Positions 49,340 through 58,145 of a DNA stretch of 64,000 bases are shown one piece after another. The notes under the pieces were generated by a model that was not told the DNA's origin, did not search any database, and saw only the letters and a program-made list of their open reading frames with translations. Source of the DNA: Pseudoclavibacter sp. CFCC 11306 (GTDB taxonomy: Bacteria; Actinomycetota; Actinomycetes; Actinomycetales; Microbacteriaceae); assembly GCF_008831235.1 (NCBI RefSeq), contig NZ_WBKF01000003.1:299699-363698 (forward strand). Reading direction: 5' to 3'. The position numbers and the translations under genes were made by a program. Within the stretch, counting starts at the first letter, position 1, and every line of letters starts with the position of its first letter.

Positions 49340-52300
49340 TCAGAAGTCGTCGGCCTTGCGCCGGCGAGCCCTGCGTTCGCGCGCGCGCGCATCGGCCGCG
49401 GCACGACGGGCGGCGGCTCGCTCCTCGAAGGTCTGTGGCCGGGCAACGCCCGAATCACGGTCTGAGGCAGATGATGTGGATGCTCCGCTCTCCCCCGCCT
49501 CCCCACGTGCGCTGGTCTGAGCGTGGGTTTCAGAAGCCGAGCCAGCCTCTGAAGGCCGAGAAGCGGCCGATGCGCTGCGACCCTGACGTCCTGCGCCCGC
49601 AGCACGAGATCCCTTCGACGCCGAATCGCCACTGCCGGCCCGTCTGGCACTGGTGCGCGCAGAACCAGTGCCACGTCGACTCCCAGTCTGACCTGCGGCA
49701 CCGCTCTCAGCGCCAACACCTGCCCCGCTTGGAGCACCAACACCGCCAGCACTCCCCCCAATGCCGGCACCGCTGCTCTCAGCCCCAGCGTCAGAGCCCT
49801 CAATCGCAGCAGCGACCGGAGCCTCGATCACTTCGAGACTGACCAGAACTCCGGTCACCCAGTCGACCAGCGGCTGCACATCGTCCAAGCCCAGCAGCTC
49901 TTCGGGCACGGTGATCAGCACACCGCCGCCCGCGGGCAGCATCGTGTACGAGCCGTAGAGTCGGCGCAGGCGCATCTGCAGCGAATCGCTCAGCTCCAGC
50001 GGCGCGAGGCGCAGCCGGCCGCTCACCGCGATGACCTCGGCCAGCCCGGAGCCCGCGAGCGCGCGCCGCAGACGCGACACCGAGATGAGATTGCGCACCG
50101 GCAGCGGCAGCCTGCCGTAGCGGTCTTCGAACTCCTCGACCACCGCGTCGATGGCGCCGTCGCGCCCGGTCGGGCTCGAGGCGGTCGCCAGCTTCTGATA
50201 GGCCTCGAGGCGAAGCCGCTCCGAGTCGACGTAGTCGGTCGGAATGTGCGCATCGACAGGAAGCTCGAGCCGAAGCTCGATCTGCTCCGCGGCATCCCCG
50301 CCTTTGAACGCGTCGACGGCCTCGCCGACCATCCGCAGGTACAGGTCGAACCCGACTCCCGCGATGTGTCCGCTCTGCTCGCCGCCCAGCAGGTTGCCCG
50401 CACCGCGCAGCTCCAGGTCTTTCATCGCGACCTGCATGCCGGCGCCGAGCTCGTTGTTCGCAGCGATCGTCTCAAGCCGGTCGTGGGCGGTGTCGGTCAG
50501 CGTCTTCTCCGGGTCGTACAGGAAGTACGCGTAGGCACGCTCGCGCCCGCGCCCCACACGACCGCGCAGCTGGTGCAGCTGCGACAGACCATAGCGCTGT
50601 GCATCGTCGACGATCAGCGTGTTCGCATTCTGAATGTCCATGCCGGTCTCGATGATCGTGGTCGAGACGAGCACGTCGAACTTCTGCTCCCAGAAGTCGA
50701 CGATGACCCGCTCCAGCTCGCTCTCGCCCATCTGCCCGTGTGCGACGCCGACGCGTGCCTCGGGCACCAGCTCGGCGATGTGCGCCGCAGCCTTGGCGAT
50801 GTCGCCGACACGGTTGTGCACATAGAACACCTGCCCCTCGCGCAGCAGCTCGCGCCGCACCGCCGCGGCGACCTGCTTGTCGCTGAACGCCCCCACATAC
50901 GTGAGCACCGGGTGACGTGACTCGGGCGGTGTCGCGAGCGTTGACATCTCGCGGATGCCCGTGACGGCCATCTCCAAGGTGCGCGGAATCGGCGTGGCGC
51001 TCATCGAGAGCACGTCCACATTCGTCTTCAGCTCTTTGAGACGCTCTTTGTGCTCGACGCCGAAGCGCTGCTCCTCATCGATGATCACCAGCCCGATCTT
51101 CTTGAAGTGGACGCTCTTGCTCAGAATGCGGTGGGTGCCGATCACCATGTCGACCGACCCGTCGGCGAGCCCCGCGATCGTATCGGCGGTCTCTTTCGCC
51201 GTCTGAAAACGCGAGAGCGTGCGCAGCTTCACCGGGAACCCCGCATACCGCTCGGCGAACGTCTCGGCGTGCTGCTGCGCAAGCAGTGTGGTCGGCACCA
51301 GCATCGCGACCTGGTAGCCGTCCTGAATCGCTTTGAACGCCGCACGCACCGCGACCTCGGTCTTGCCGAAGCCGACGTCGCCGGCGAGCAGGCGGTCCAT
51401 GGGCATCTCGCGCTCCATGTCGTGCTTGACCTCGTCGATGGTCTGCAGCTGATCAGGCGTCTCGGCGTATGGAAAGGCCTCTTCGAGCTCGTGCTGCCAG
51501 GGGGTGTCGGGCCCGAAGGCGTGCCCTTTCGCCCGGGTGCGCTCGGCGTAGAGCTTCACCAGCCCGACCGCGATCTCCCGCACCGCCTTGCGTGCCTTGC
51601 TCTTGGTGCGCGACCAGTCCGAGCCGCCGAGCTTCGACAGCGTCGGGTCTTCCCCGCCCACATACCGCGTCAGCTGGTCGAGCTGGTCGGTCGGCACGTA
51701 GAGCCGGTCGCCCGGGTGCCCCTTCTTGCTCGGTGCGTACTCGATCACGAGGTATTCGCGCAGATGCCGGCCGTCACGCCCGCCGACCTCGCGGCTGGTC
51801 AGCTCGATGAACCGGCCGATGCCGTGCTTGTCGTGCACGACCAGGTCTCCGGGCTTCAGCTGCAGCGGATCGACCGTCTTGCGTCGCCGGCTCGCCAGCT
51901 TCTTCGGCTGGCCGCGGTTGTAGCTGGCAGTGCGCCCGAAGAACTCGGCCTCGGTGATCAGCGCCAGCCGTTCGTCGGCGAGCTCCCAGCCCTCGTCGAC
52001 GTCGGCCACGAGGATGCTGGCCACGCCCGCCTCGATGGCTCCGGCGGATGCGGGGCGCGCGGCGACCTCCTGATCGGCAAGCAGCTGCATGGTGCGGGCG
52101 GCCGTGCCCTTCGCAGCCGCCGTGATCACCACGCGCCAGCCGTCAGAGAGCAGAGCGCGAACATGCTCGACCGCACCGTTTGCGTCGCCTGCGAAGCTCG
52201 GCACGGCCCGCGCGACCACGGGCACCGATCCGGCGGGCGCGTCTGCGGCATCCGCCCCACCCGTGTCGGCGCCGGCGATCTCGCTGTCGAACGGCGACAG

Positions 52301-53536
52301 CTGCCACCAGTGGCGTGGAGACGCCGCCTTGCGCAGCGCGTCCAGGTCGAGATACTCGCCGGCGCTGAGGTCGATCGGCGCTTCGGCTCCGGCGACTGCG
52401 GCACTCCACGCCGCCTCGAGAAACTCGCGGTTGGTCGCGACCAGATTCTCGGCGCGGGTACGGGCTCGCTCCGGGCTCACGACGGCGACGACGGCATCGC
52501 GCGCGAGGTAGTCGGTGATCGGCACGAGATGATCGTCGAGCGCGGGAGCCAGCGATTCCATGCCCTCGACCGGAATGCCCTGCGAGAGCTTCTCGAGCAT
52601 GCCCGAGAGGTTCGGGAACTCGTGCTGCATCTCGGCGGCGCGCTGACGCACGTGCTCGGTGAGCAGCAGCTCGCGGCTGGCGCCGATGTCGACATGGTCG
52701 AGCTGCTGTTCGTCAGTGCGCTGGTCGGCCACGTGGAACGGCTTGATCGTGTCGACCTCGTCACCGAACAGCTCGATGCGCACCGGGTAGTCGGCGGTCG
52801 GCGGGAACACGTCGATGATTCCGCCGCGCACGGTGAACTCGCCGCGACGGGTGACCAGGTCGACGCGTGCGTAGGCCATCTCGACGAGGCGGGTGGCGAA
52901 CTCTTCGAGCGGGTGGTCCTCGCCCACCGCGACATGCAGTGGGCGAATGCTGGCGAGGTTGTCGGCGACCGGCTGCAGTGCCGCTCGCACACTCGCGATC
53001 ACGATCTGCACCTGCGGCTGGGCCGCAGCCGCGCCGCCCTCTGCAGCCGGGGTCTGCTCGGAGCTCGAAGAGGCATCCGCCTCACCGTCTGCACCGCGCG
53101 CTTCGCGCCAGTCGGCGAGTGAGCGCAGCACCTCGAGACGCTGCCCGGTGACCTGCGGCGACGGGCTCAGCCGCTCGTGTGGCAGGGTCTCCCACGCCGG
53201 CAGCTCCTGCACCGAGGCTTCTGGCAGCAGTTCGCGCAGGGCGCGCAGCAGCACGTCGGCCTCACGCCCCGTCGGCGTGACGATCAGGTACTGACCCCCG
53301 GCGTTCTCCGCAGCGAGGTCGCCTGAGTACTCGTCGATCATCGCCGCCAGCAGCGCCGTGCGCAGCCTCTCGATGCCGACGACGTTCAGGTCGCGTTCGT
53401 CGATCGCTTCGCGCACTCGTTGAAAGGCCTCGGTGCCTGCGAAGGCTCGAGTGATCGACTCTGCGTGATCCGGCAGCACGAAGGCCGCCTCAGCTGCTTC
53501 GGTCTCGGCGTTCCTGCGCTTGGCTGCCATACTCAC
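49340..53536 (-). CDS. mfd: Transcription-repair coupling factor Mfd
   Basis: A 1,398-residue translocase that removes stalled RNA polymerase and recruits UvrA. UvrB-like N-terminal domains span about 1-400, interrupted by an Ala/Ser/Gly insertion near 150-170. The RNA-polymerase-interaction domain contains DLVVHDKHGIGRFIEL (~565). The RecG-like motor has Walker A GDVGFGKTE (~717), DEEQ in IIDEEQRFGVEH (~820), and LRGRVGRGRERAYAY. The TRCF C-terminal domain ends near 1,240. The remaining ~155 residues are low-complexity Gly/Ser/Ala/Arg, making it longer than the usual ~1,150-1,230. The ATG overlaps the pth stop by 4 nt. Confidence 0.96.
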   Translation of the reverse strand: MSMAAKRRNAETEAAEAAFVLPDHAESITRAFAGTEAFQRVREAIDERDLNVVGIERLRTALLAAMIDEYSGDLAAENAGGQYLIVTPTGREADVLLRALRELLPEASVQELPAWETLPHERLSPSPQVTGQRLEVLRSLADWREARGADGEADASSSSEQTPAAEGGAAAAQPQVQIVIASVRAALQPVADNLASIRPLHVAVGEDHPLEEFATRLVEMAYARVDLVTRRGEFTVRGGIIDVFPPTADYPVRIELFGDEVDTIKPFHVADQRTDEQQLDHVDIGASRELLLTEHVRQRAAEMQHEFPNLSGMLEKLSQGIPVEGMESLAPALDDHLVPITDYLARDAVVAVVSPERARTRAENLVATNREFLEAAWSAAVAGAEAPIDLSAGEYLDLDALRKAASPRHWWQLSPFDSEIAGADTGGADAADAPAGSVPVVARAVPSFAGDANGAVEHVRALLSDGWRVVITAAAKGTAARTMQLLADQEVAARPASAGAIEAGVASILVADVDEGWELADERLALITEAEFFGRTASYNRGQPKKLASRRRKTVDPLQLKPGDLVVHDKHGIGRFIELTSREVGGRDGRHLREYLVIEYAPSKKGHPGDRLYVPTDQLDQLTRYVGGEDPTLSKLGGSDWSRTKSKARKAVREIAVGLVKLYAERTRAKGHAFGPDTPWQHELEEAFPYAETPDQLQTIDEVKHDMEREMPMDRLLAGDVGFGKTEVAVRAAFKAIQDGYQVAMLVPTTLLAQQHAETFAERYAGFPVKLRTLSRFQTAKETADTIAGLADGSVDMVIGTHRILSKSVHFKKIGLVIIDEEQRFGVEHKERLKELKTNVDVLSMSATPIPRTLEMAVTGIREMSTLATPPESRHPVLTYVGAFSDKQVAAAVRRELLREGQVFYVHNRVGDIAKAAAHIAELVPEARVGVAHGQMGESELERVIVDFWEQKFDVLVSTTIIETGMDIQNANTLIVDDAQRYGLSQLHQLRGRVGRGRERAYAYFLYDPEKTLTDTAHDRLETIAANNELGAGMQVAMKDLELRGAGNLLGGEQSGHIAGVGFDLYLRMVGEAVDAFKGGDAAEQIELRLELPVDAHIPTDYVDSERLRLEAYQKLATASSPTGRDGAIDAVVEEFEDRYGRLPLPVRNLISVSRLRRALAGSGLAEVIAVSGRLRLAPLELSDSLQMRLRRLYGSYTMLPAGGGVLITVPEELLGLDDVQPLVDWVTGVLVSLEVIEAPVAAAIEGSDAGAESSGAGIGGSAGGVGAPSGAGVGAESGAAGQTGSRRGTGSARTSARRAGSGDSASKGSRAAGAGRQGRSASAASRPSEAGSASETHAQTSARGEAGESGASTSSASDRDSGVARPQTFEERAAARRAAADARARERRARRRKADDF

Positions 53537-54165
53537 TTTCGGTTGTCGTGCGGGGCGTGGAAACGCTGCTGGGCCGGTTCGAGGCCCTCAGCAGCGAGGG
53601 CGAGCGCCGCATCCGCCGCATCGCTGACCAGCATGGGCAGCTCGCGACGCTCGGTGCTTGAGAAGGGACGCAGCACATAGTCGGCGACCGGCTGCCGACC
53701 CGGCGGATGGTCGATGCCCACGCGCACCCGCGAGAAGTCACGGGTCTTCGTCGCGGCGATGATGTCGCGCAGACCGTTGTGCCCGCCGTGACCGCCGCCG
53801 CTCTTGAGGCGCAGCGTGCCGAACGGCAGGTCGAGGTCGTCGTGCACCACGATCAGGTGATCGGGGGTGATGCTGTAGTAATCGAGCAGGGCGGCGACGG
53901 GGCCGCCCGAGGTGTTCATGAAGCTGCCGAGGTGTGCGAGCAGCAGCTTGATCGTCTGGCCCGGCGCGTGCGTCGCGTTCGCGGCGGATGCTCGGGTCAC
54001 GCCCGTCGCCACGAAGGCGTTGGCGCGTTTGTTGCGCTGGAACGATCCGGCGCTCAGATCGTCGGCGAGGCGCTCGACGGCCATGTGCCCGACGTTGTGT
54101 CGGGTCGCCTCGTAGTCGGGCCCGGGGTTGCCGAGACCGACGATGAGATACGGGGTGTCACTCAC
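53533..54165 (-). CDS. pth: Peptidyl-tRNA hydrolase
   Basis: A 210-residue Pth recycling peptidyl-tRNAs released from ribosomes. The substrate-binding and catalytic residues are visible: Asn10 in VGLGNPGPDYEATRHNVG (catalytic His just before NVG), the Asn in FMNTSGGPVAAL, the Asp in VVHDDLDLPFGTLRLKSGGG, and GHGGHNGLRDI. It lies 116 nt after rplY on the same strand and overlaps mfd by 4 nt; the order rplY-pth-mfd is common in bacteria. Confidence 0.96.
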   Translation of the reverse strand: MSDTPYLIVGLGNPGPDYEATRHNVGHMAVERLADDLSAGSFQRNKRANAFVATGVTRASAANATHAPGQTIKLLLAHLGSFMNTSGGPVAALLDYYSITPDHLIVVHDDLDLPFGTLRLKSGGGHGGHNGLRDIIAATKTRDFSRVRVGIDHPPGRQPVADYVLRPFSSTERRELPMLVSDAADAALALAAEGLEPAQQRFHAPHDNRK

Positions 54166-54281
54166 GGTGCGGTGAATGCTCTCTTCTTGTCTGACAGCCA
54201 GCAGTCAATGTGCCTGCAGGTGGAGCTGGGCCGCGCGCGAACGAACGCGGCGCGGCCCAGCAGAGCGGATGCTCGAGTCGA

Positions 54282-54932
54282 TCAGGCCTCGGTCGTCTCG
54301 GCGTCGCCGGCGCCCTCAGCCTCGGCTGCGGCCTCGGCCTCAGCGGCCTCGACGGCGAGCTCGTCAGCCGAGTCGCCCATGTCGGCCGCGCTCGGGATGA
54401 TGACCGAGAGCACCAGGGCCTCGGGATCGGTGACCAGTTCGGCGCCCTCGGGCAGCACGAGATCCTTGGCGAAGATCTTGGTGCCCTCTTCTGCGCCCTC
54501 GATCTCGATCTTGACGTTCTCGGGGATGGCGATGGCCTCGACGCTCAGCAGGATGGTGTTGAGGTCGGTCTCGGCGATGGTTCCGCCGACGGGCTCGCCG
54601 ACGAGGTGCAGCGGCACCTCGACCTCGACCTTTTCACCGCGCTTGACCGCCAGCAGGTCGACATGCTCGATGATGCGCTTGACCGGGTCGCGCTGGACGT
54701 CTTTCACGAGCACCAGGTGCTCGTCGTCACCGGTCTTGACGGTGAGCAGGGCGTTCGAGGTGCGCAGTGCGAGGCCGAGCTGGTGGGCCTCGAGTGCGAC
54801 GTGCACGGGCTCTGCGCCGTGGCCGTAGATCACTGCGGGGGTCTGGCCCTCGCGGCGCAGCTGACGCGAAGCACCCTTGCCGAAGCTGGTGCGCACGATG
54901 GCGTCGAAGGTGTTCTCGGCGTTGTCTGCCAT
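54282..54932 (-). CDS. rplY: 50S ribosomal protein L25/general stress protein Ctc
   Basis: A 216-residue bL25 of the long CTC/TL5 type that binds 5S rRNA. The N-terminal L25 domain (RTSFGKGASRQLRREGQTPAVIYG, HVDLLAVKRGEKVEVEVPL) is followed by the TL5 C-terminal beta domain (VKIEIEGAEEGTKIFAKDLVLPEG) and an acidic Ala/Glu tail of ~35 residues. AAGGAGAC lies 3 nt before the ATG at 54932, which settles the start. It heads the rplY-pth-mfd unit. Confidence 0.95.
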   Translation of the reverse strand: MADNAENTFDAIVRTSFGKGASRQLRREGQTPAVIYGHGAEPVHVALEAHQLGLALRTSNALLTVKTGDDEHLVLVKDVQRDPVKRIIEHVDLLAVKRGEKVEVEVPLHLVGEPVGGTIAETDLNTILLSVEAIAIPENVKIEIEGAEEGTKIFAKDLVLPEGAELVTDPEALVLSVIIPSAADMGDSADELAVEAAEAEAAAEAEGAGDAETTEA

Positions 54933-55245
54933 TTTGTCTCCTTGGTCTGTGGGATGCGCCCATGCGCACCCGCCGTGTGGCGCCGACGCGCTCGAATCCC
55001 GCAGCCTCATGCTGCATGTCATCGGGTGGTCGACGGTTTTCTCAACTCAAGCACTCACGCGCGAGGAGAGGGCGGGCTGCCCACTCACTGCGTCGATAAC
55101 GGCTGAGACGTCTGCTCACGCAGGGGTCTCGGCCCTCGCCGAAGTATCAGTGCACAGTCTATGCCGCGGCGGCCCCGCCTGCCAAGCCGTGAATTCTGCG
55201 ACAGCTGGGGATTCTCGTACGCTTAATGAGCCAAAGGAGGCCCCG
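54933..55245. other. 313-nt divergent promoter region (rplY / nitronate monooxygenase-like)
   Basis: It holds the minus-strand leader of rplY and the plus-strand promoter of the flavoprotein gene; TACGCT near 55218-55223 is a plausible -10. No family A or B repeat and no gene is seen. Confidence 0.5.
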
Positions 55246-56457
55246 ATGTCCCCCATTTCGTCTTCGCCTGAGCCTGCATCCGCCTCGCTGCGCGAACAGA
55301 CACAGGCACTGCTGCGCGACACACCCATCATTCAGGCGCCCATGGCGGGTGCGACCACACCCGAGCTCACGGCCGCCGTGTCGAACGCCGGAGGCCTCGG
55401 ATCGCTCGGCATCGGCGGCGCCGACCCGACACGTGCGGCCGAACAGATCGCGCGCACGGCAGACCTCACCGAACGGCCGTTCATGGTCAACTTCTTCGCG
55501 CACGCAGAGCCGCGTTCGAGTGCGCTGGTGACACAGTCATGGCTGCGGCTGCTGGAGCCCGAGTTCGCAGCCTTCGCGACCGCTTCGCCGGGCACGCTGC
55601 GCGCAATCTACGCCAGTGCGGCGACGCCCGGTGAGAACACCCAGCGACTGGTCGACGTGCTGGCGGCCACTCGGCCGGCCGTCGTGAGCTTTCACTTCGG
55701 GCTGCCTGCCGCGGGCATGATCGAGCAGCTGCACGACGCCGGCATCCTGGTGTTCGTGACGGCGACCACGCCCGAGGAGGCGCGCCTCGTCGAGCGGGCC
55801 GGTGCGGATGCCGTCGTCGCTCAGGGGCGCGAGGCCGGAGGACACCGTGGCGTGTTCGATTCGACGCTCGACGGCGATGTCGACGGCGACGCACATGCCT
55901 CGCGCGGGTCTTCGACCCTCGGCCTCATCGCGGCGGCGGCGCGAGCCGTCGACCTGCCGCTGATCGCCGCCGGCGGGCTCATGGACGGCGTCGACGTCGC
56001 ACGTGCCCTCGACGCAGGCGCTGCAGCAGCACAGCTGGGCACCGCGTTTCTGCTGTGCCCCGAGGCGGCCACCGGGCCGGCCCACCGCGAGCGCATCCGC
56101 GAAGAGGTCAGCCGTGCCCATGTCTCGGACATCCCCCGCACCGATCTCGGCGAGCAGCAGCTCGAGGCGATCGACCCCACGGCATTCACCAGCGCGGTCT
56201 CGGGCCGACCTGCACGTGGGCTGCGCAATCGCATGCACGAGATCGGTGTGCGGGCCAGAAAGCTCGGTGTGCAGATCCCCGCGTACCCGCTGACCTACGA
56301 CGCAGGCAAGGCGTTGGCCGCCGCCGCATCCGCACACGGGGATGCCACCTCGTTCGCCGCGCACTGGGCCGGCTCCGAGGTCGGCCGGGCTCGCGAGATG
56401 CCGGCGGCCGACCTCGTGCGCACGCTCGTCGCCGAGCTGGAGCGTGCCCGCGGCTAG
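55246..56457 (+). CDS. Nitronate monooxygenase-type FMN protein
   Basis: A 403-residue TIM-barrel flavoprotein of the nitronate monooxygenase/2-nitropropane dioxygenase family. Seen are IIQAPMAGATTPELTAAVSNAGGLGSLG at the N-terminus, VVSFHFGLP, the FMN-phosphate segment ADAVVAQGREAGGHRG with the catalytic His, LPLIAAGGLMDG, and GAAAAQLGTAFLLCPEA. A strong AAAGGAGG precedes the ATG at 55246. It oxidises alkyl nitronates in family members studied; the true substrate is unknown. It converges with the aldo/keto reductase gene. Confidence 0.92.
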   Translation: MSPISSSPEPASASLREQTQALLRDTPIIQAPMAGATTPELTAAVSNAGGLGSLGIGGADPTRAAEQIARTADLTERPFMVNFFAHAEPRSSALVTQSWLRLLEPEFAAFATASPGTLRAIYASAATPGENTQRLVDVLAATRPAVVSFHFGLPAAGMIEQLHDAGILVFVTATTPEEARLVERAGADAVVAQGREAGGHRGVFDSTLDGDVDGDAHASRGSSTLGLIAAAARAVDLPLIAAGGLMDGVDVARALDAGAAAAQLGTAFLLCPEAATGPAHRERIREEVSRAHVSDIPRTDLGEQQLEAIDPTAFTSAVSGRPARGLRNRMHEIGVRARKLGVQIPAYPLTYDAGKALAAAASAHGDATSFAAHWAGSEVGRAREMPAADLVRTLVAELERARG

Positions 56458-56560
56458 GTCGTCGTGGGAGGCCCCGGGTCGCCCTGTCAGCTGCACCTTA
56501 AGCGAGTGCATCTCCCGATGCTGGGTTCAGAGGGCCCCGGGTCACCACATCAGCGGAGGC

Positions 56561-57520
56561 TCAGTGGGCCCAGGTCGAGACTTTGTCGAGCTCGGCCACT
56601 TCGTCGGCGGTCAGCTCGACGTCGCCGACCGCAAGCAGCCCCGCGACCTGATCGACGCGTGAAGCCGAAGCGTTCGGCGCCACCACCTGCGGCTTCGCAA
56701 GCAGCCAGGCGAGGGCGGCCGTGGCGATCGACGTCTGGTGTGCCTTGGCGATCTCGTCGAGCCGGTCGATGATCGCCAGACCGGCTGGCACTGCGTACTT
56801 CGATGCGGCACCTGCCCGCGGCGAATCGCCCTGCTCGACGGGCTCGCGGTACTTGCCGGTGAGAAACCCCGAGGCAAGTGACCAGTACGGCAGCACCGCG
56901 AGGTTCTCGCGCGCGGCGAGCGGCGCAAGATGCTCTTCGTAGTCATTGCGATGAACGAGGTTGTAGTGCGGCTGGATGGCCACCGGCTCTGCCCAGCCGT
57001 TGTCACGCGAAGCCTTCAGCCAGGCCTCGGTCGCCTCGGCAGAGAAGTTCGAGACGCCGATCGCACGGATCTTGCCGGCCTTCACCAGGTCGTCGAAGGC
57101 CTGTGCTGTCTGTTCGATGGGCACATTGGGGTCTTCTTCGTGCGCGTAGTAGAGGTCGATGTAGTCGGTGCCGAGTCGCTGCAGCGAGTCGTCTGCTGCG
57201 GCTGCGACGTTCGCCGGTGAGAGCCCGGGGCGCTTGGAATACTTCGCCACCTTCGTGGCGATCACCACAGACGAACGATCCCGCCCGCGCAGCCATGACC
57301 CGATGATCGTCTCGGATTCGCCGCCGACGTGCTCGTCGTCGGCCCACTCCGAGTAAGAGTCTGCCGTGTCGATCAGGTTGCCGCCGCCCTCGGTGAACCG
57401 GTCGAGCAGTTCGTGCGAACGCTGTTCGTCGGCTGTCCAGCCGAAGACGTTGCCGCCGAATGCAAGGGGGAAGACCTCAATGCCGCTCTTGCCGATCACT
57501 CTGGTCGCTGACTTGGTCAT
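56561..57520 (-). CDS. Aldo/keto reductase
   Basis: A 319-residue NADPH-dependent aldo/keto reductase. The catalytic tetrad is present: Asp and Tyr in GGNLIDTADSYSEW, Lys in VVIATKVAKYS and His in DYIDLYYAHEED. GVSNFSAE is the usual substrate/cofactor loop, and the C-terminal LAWLLAKPQVVAPNASASRVDQV binds NADPH. The substrate cannot be predicted. The region upstream is 625 nt of repeat-bearing intergenic DNA. Confidence 0.94.
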   Translation of the reverse strand: MTKSATRVIGKSGIEVFPLAFGGNVFGWTADEQRSHELLDRFTEGGGNLIDTADSYSEWADDEHVGGESETIIGSWLRGRDRSSVVIATKVAKYSKRPGLSPANVAAAADDSLQRLGTDYIDLYYAHEEDPNVPIEQTAQAFDDLVKAGKIRAIGVSNFSAEATEAWLKASRDNGWAEPVAIQPHYNLVHRNDYEEHLAPLAARENLAVLPYWSLASGFLTGKYREPVEQGDSPRAGAASKYAVPAGLAIIDRLDEIAKAHQTSIATAALAWLLAKPQVVAPNASASRVDQVAGLLAVGDVELTADEVAELDKVSTWAH

Positions 57521-57769
57521 TGTCTGTTTGCCTTTCGGTCAGGCGTTGTTCCGGCGCCGTCTCGCTCGGATGTCTGCACACCATACCGACTGTGGCTGTC
57601 GTTCGCACCCGGCTGCGACGTGTTGCGTCACACGATATTCGTTCGCCTCGACGCTGGCCCGCATCTGTCCGCCCGCCCAGACGCCATCCGACAGGTGCCA
57701 CACCCAGCGCCGTGCCGCATCCACGCCCAGCACCGCCGTCACGTCTGCACACCCAGCGCCGTTCGCCAC

Positions 57770-57862
57770 ATCCATCCGCCCCAAATGCTCCCCAGCACCA
57801 ACCAGACATGCCAAGTTGCATACTTCGATGCCGCACAACGACATCTCCCATGTCTCGATGGC
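57770..57862 (+). repeat. Dispersed intergenic repeat family A, copy 5 (diverged)
   Basis: CCGCCCCAAATGCTC leads to a diverged core at 57800-57823 (AACCAGACATGCCAAGTTGC). TTCGAT at 57824 and CTCGAT at 57854 keep the exact 30-nt spacing. Confidence 0.85.
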
Positions 57863-57881
57863 GGCCCTCTCACCTCCCCGA

Positions 57882-57970
57882 CGCCGAAAGTACAGAATGC
57901 GCGACCATCAGTGAGCAATGCCCGCACCTTCTGCACACTCACCTCGCATTCAGCAGGTTCTGCCCGTTCG
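57882..57970 (+). repeat. Dispersed intergenic repeat family B, copy 5 (short form)
   Basis: GAAAGTACAGAATGCG at 57886 is followed 43 nt later by TTCTGCACACTC (57929) and 29 nt after that by CAGGTTCTGCCCG (TTCT at 57958). These are the same distances as in the copies at 11541 and 48862. Confidence 0.88.
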
Positions 57971-58145
57971 AGACCAGCCCCTGCCTTCCCCGCCTTCCCG
58001 GCCTTTCGGGGGAGGGCTCAGAGGGTGCCTTTGCCTTTGCCTCGCATTTGGAGTTTTCCCGGCGGTGCGGGGCTGCCGATGTAGGCAGAATGATGACCTT
58101 GGCTGATTCTCCCCGGAGATCTCTCTCCTCGAAGACCCCCGCGAA

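Larger units (their letters stand above)
57521..58145. other. 625-nt intergenic region between nhaA and the aldo/keto reductase gene
   Basis: It holds family A copy 5 (57770-57862) immediately followed by family B copy 5 (57882-57970). The 57521-57769 part should include the aldo/keto reductase promoter but shows no clear box. In 57971-58145 I see only short CCTTCCCCGCC-type repetition. No gene is supported. Confidence 0.7.

Noticed and set aside
48644..49465. Long open frame across the repeat region after mazG
   Set aside because: It consists of translated family A and B repeats and then runs into mfd on the opposite strand. There is no ribosome-binding site, and its composition is unlike a protein.
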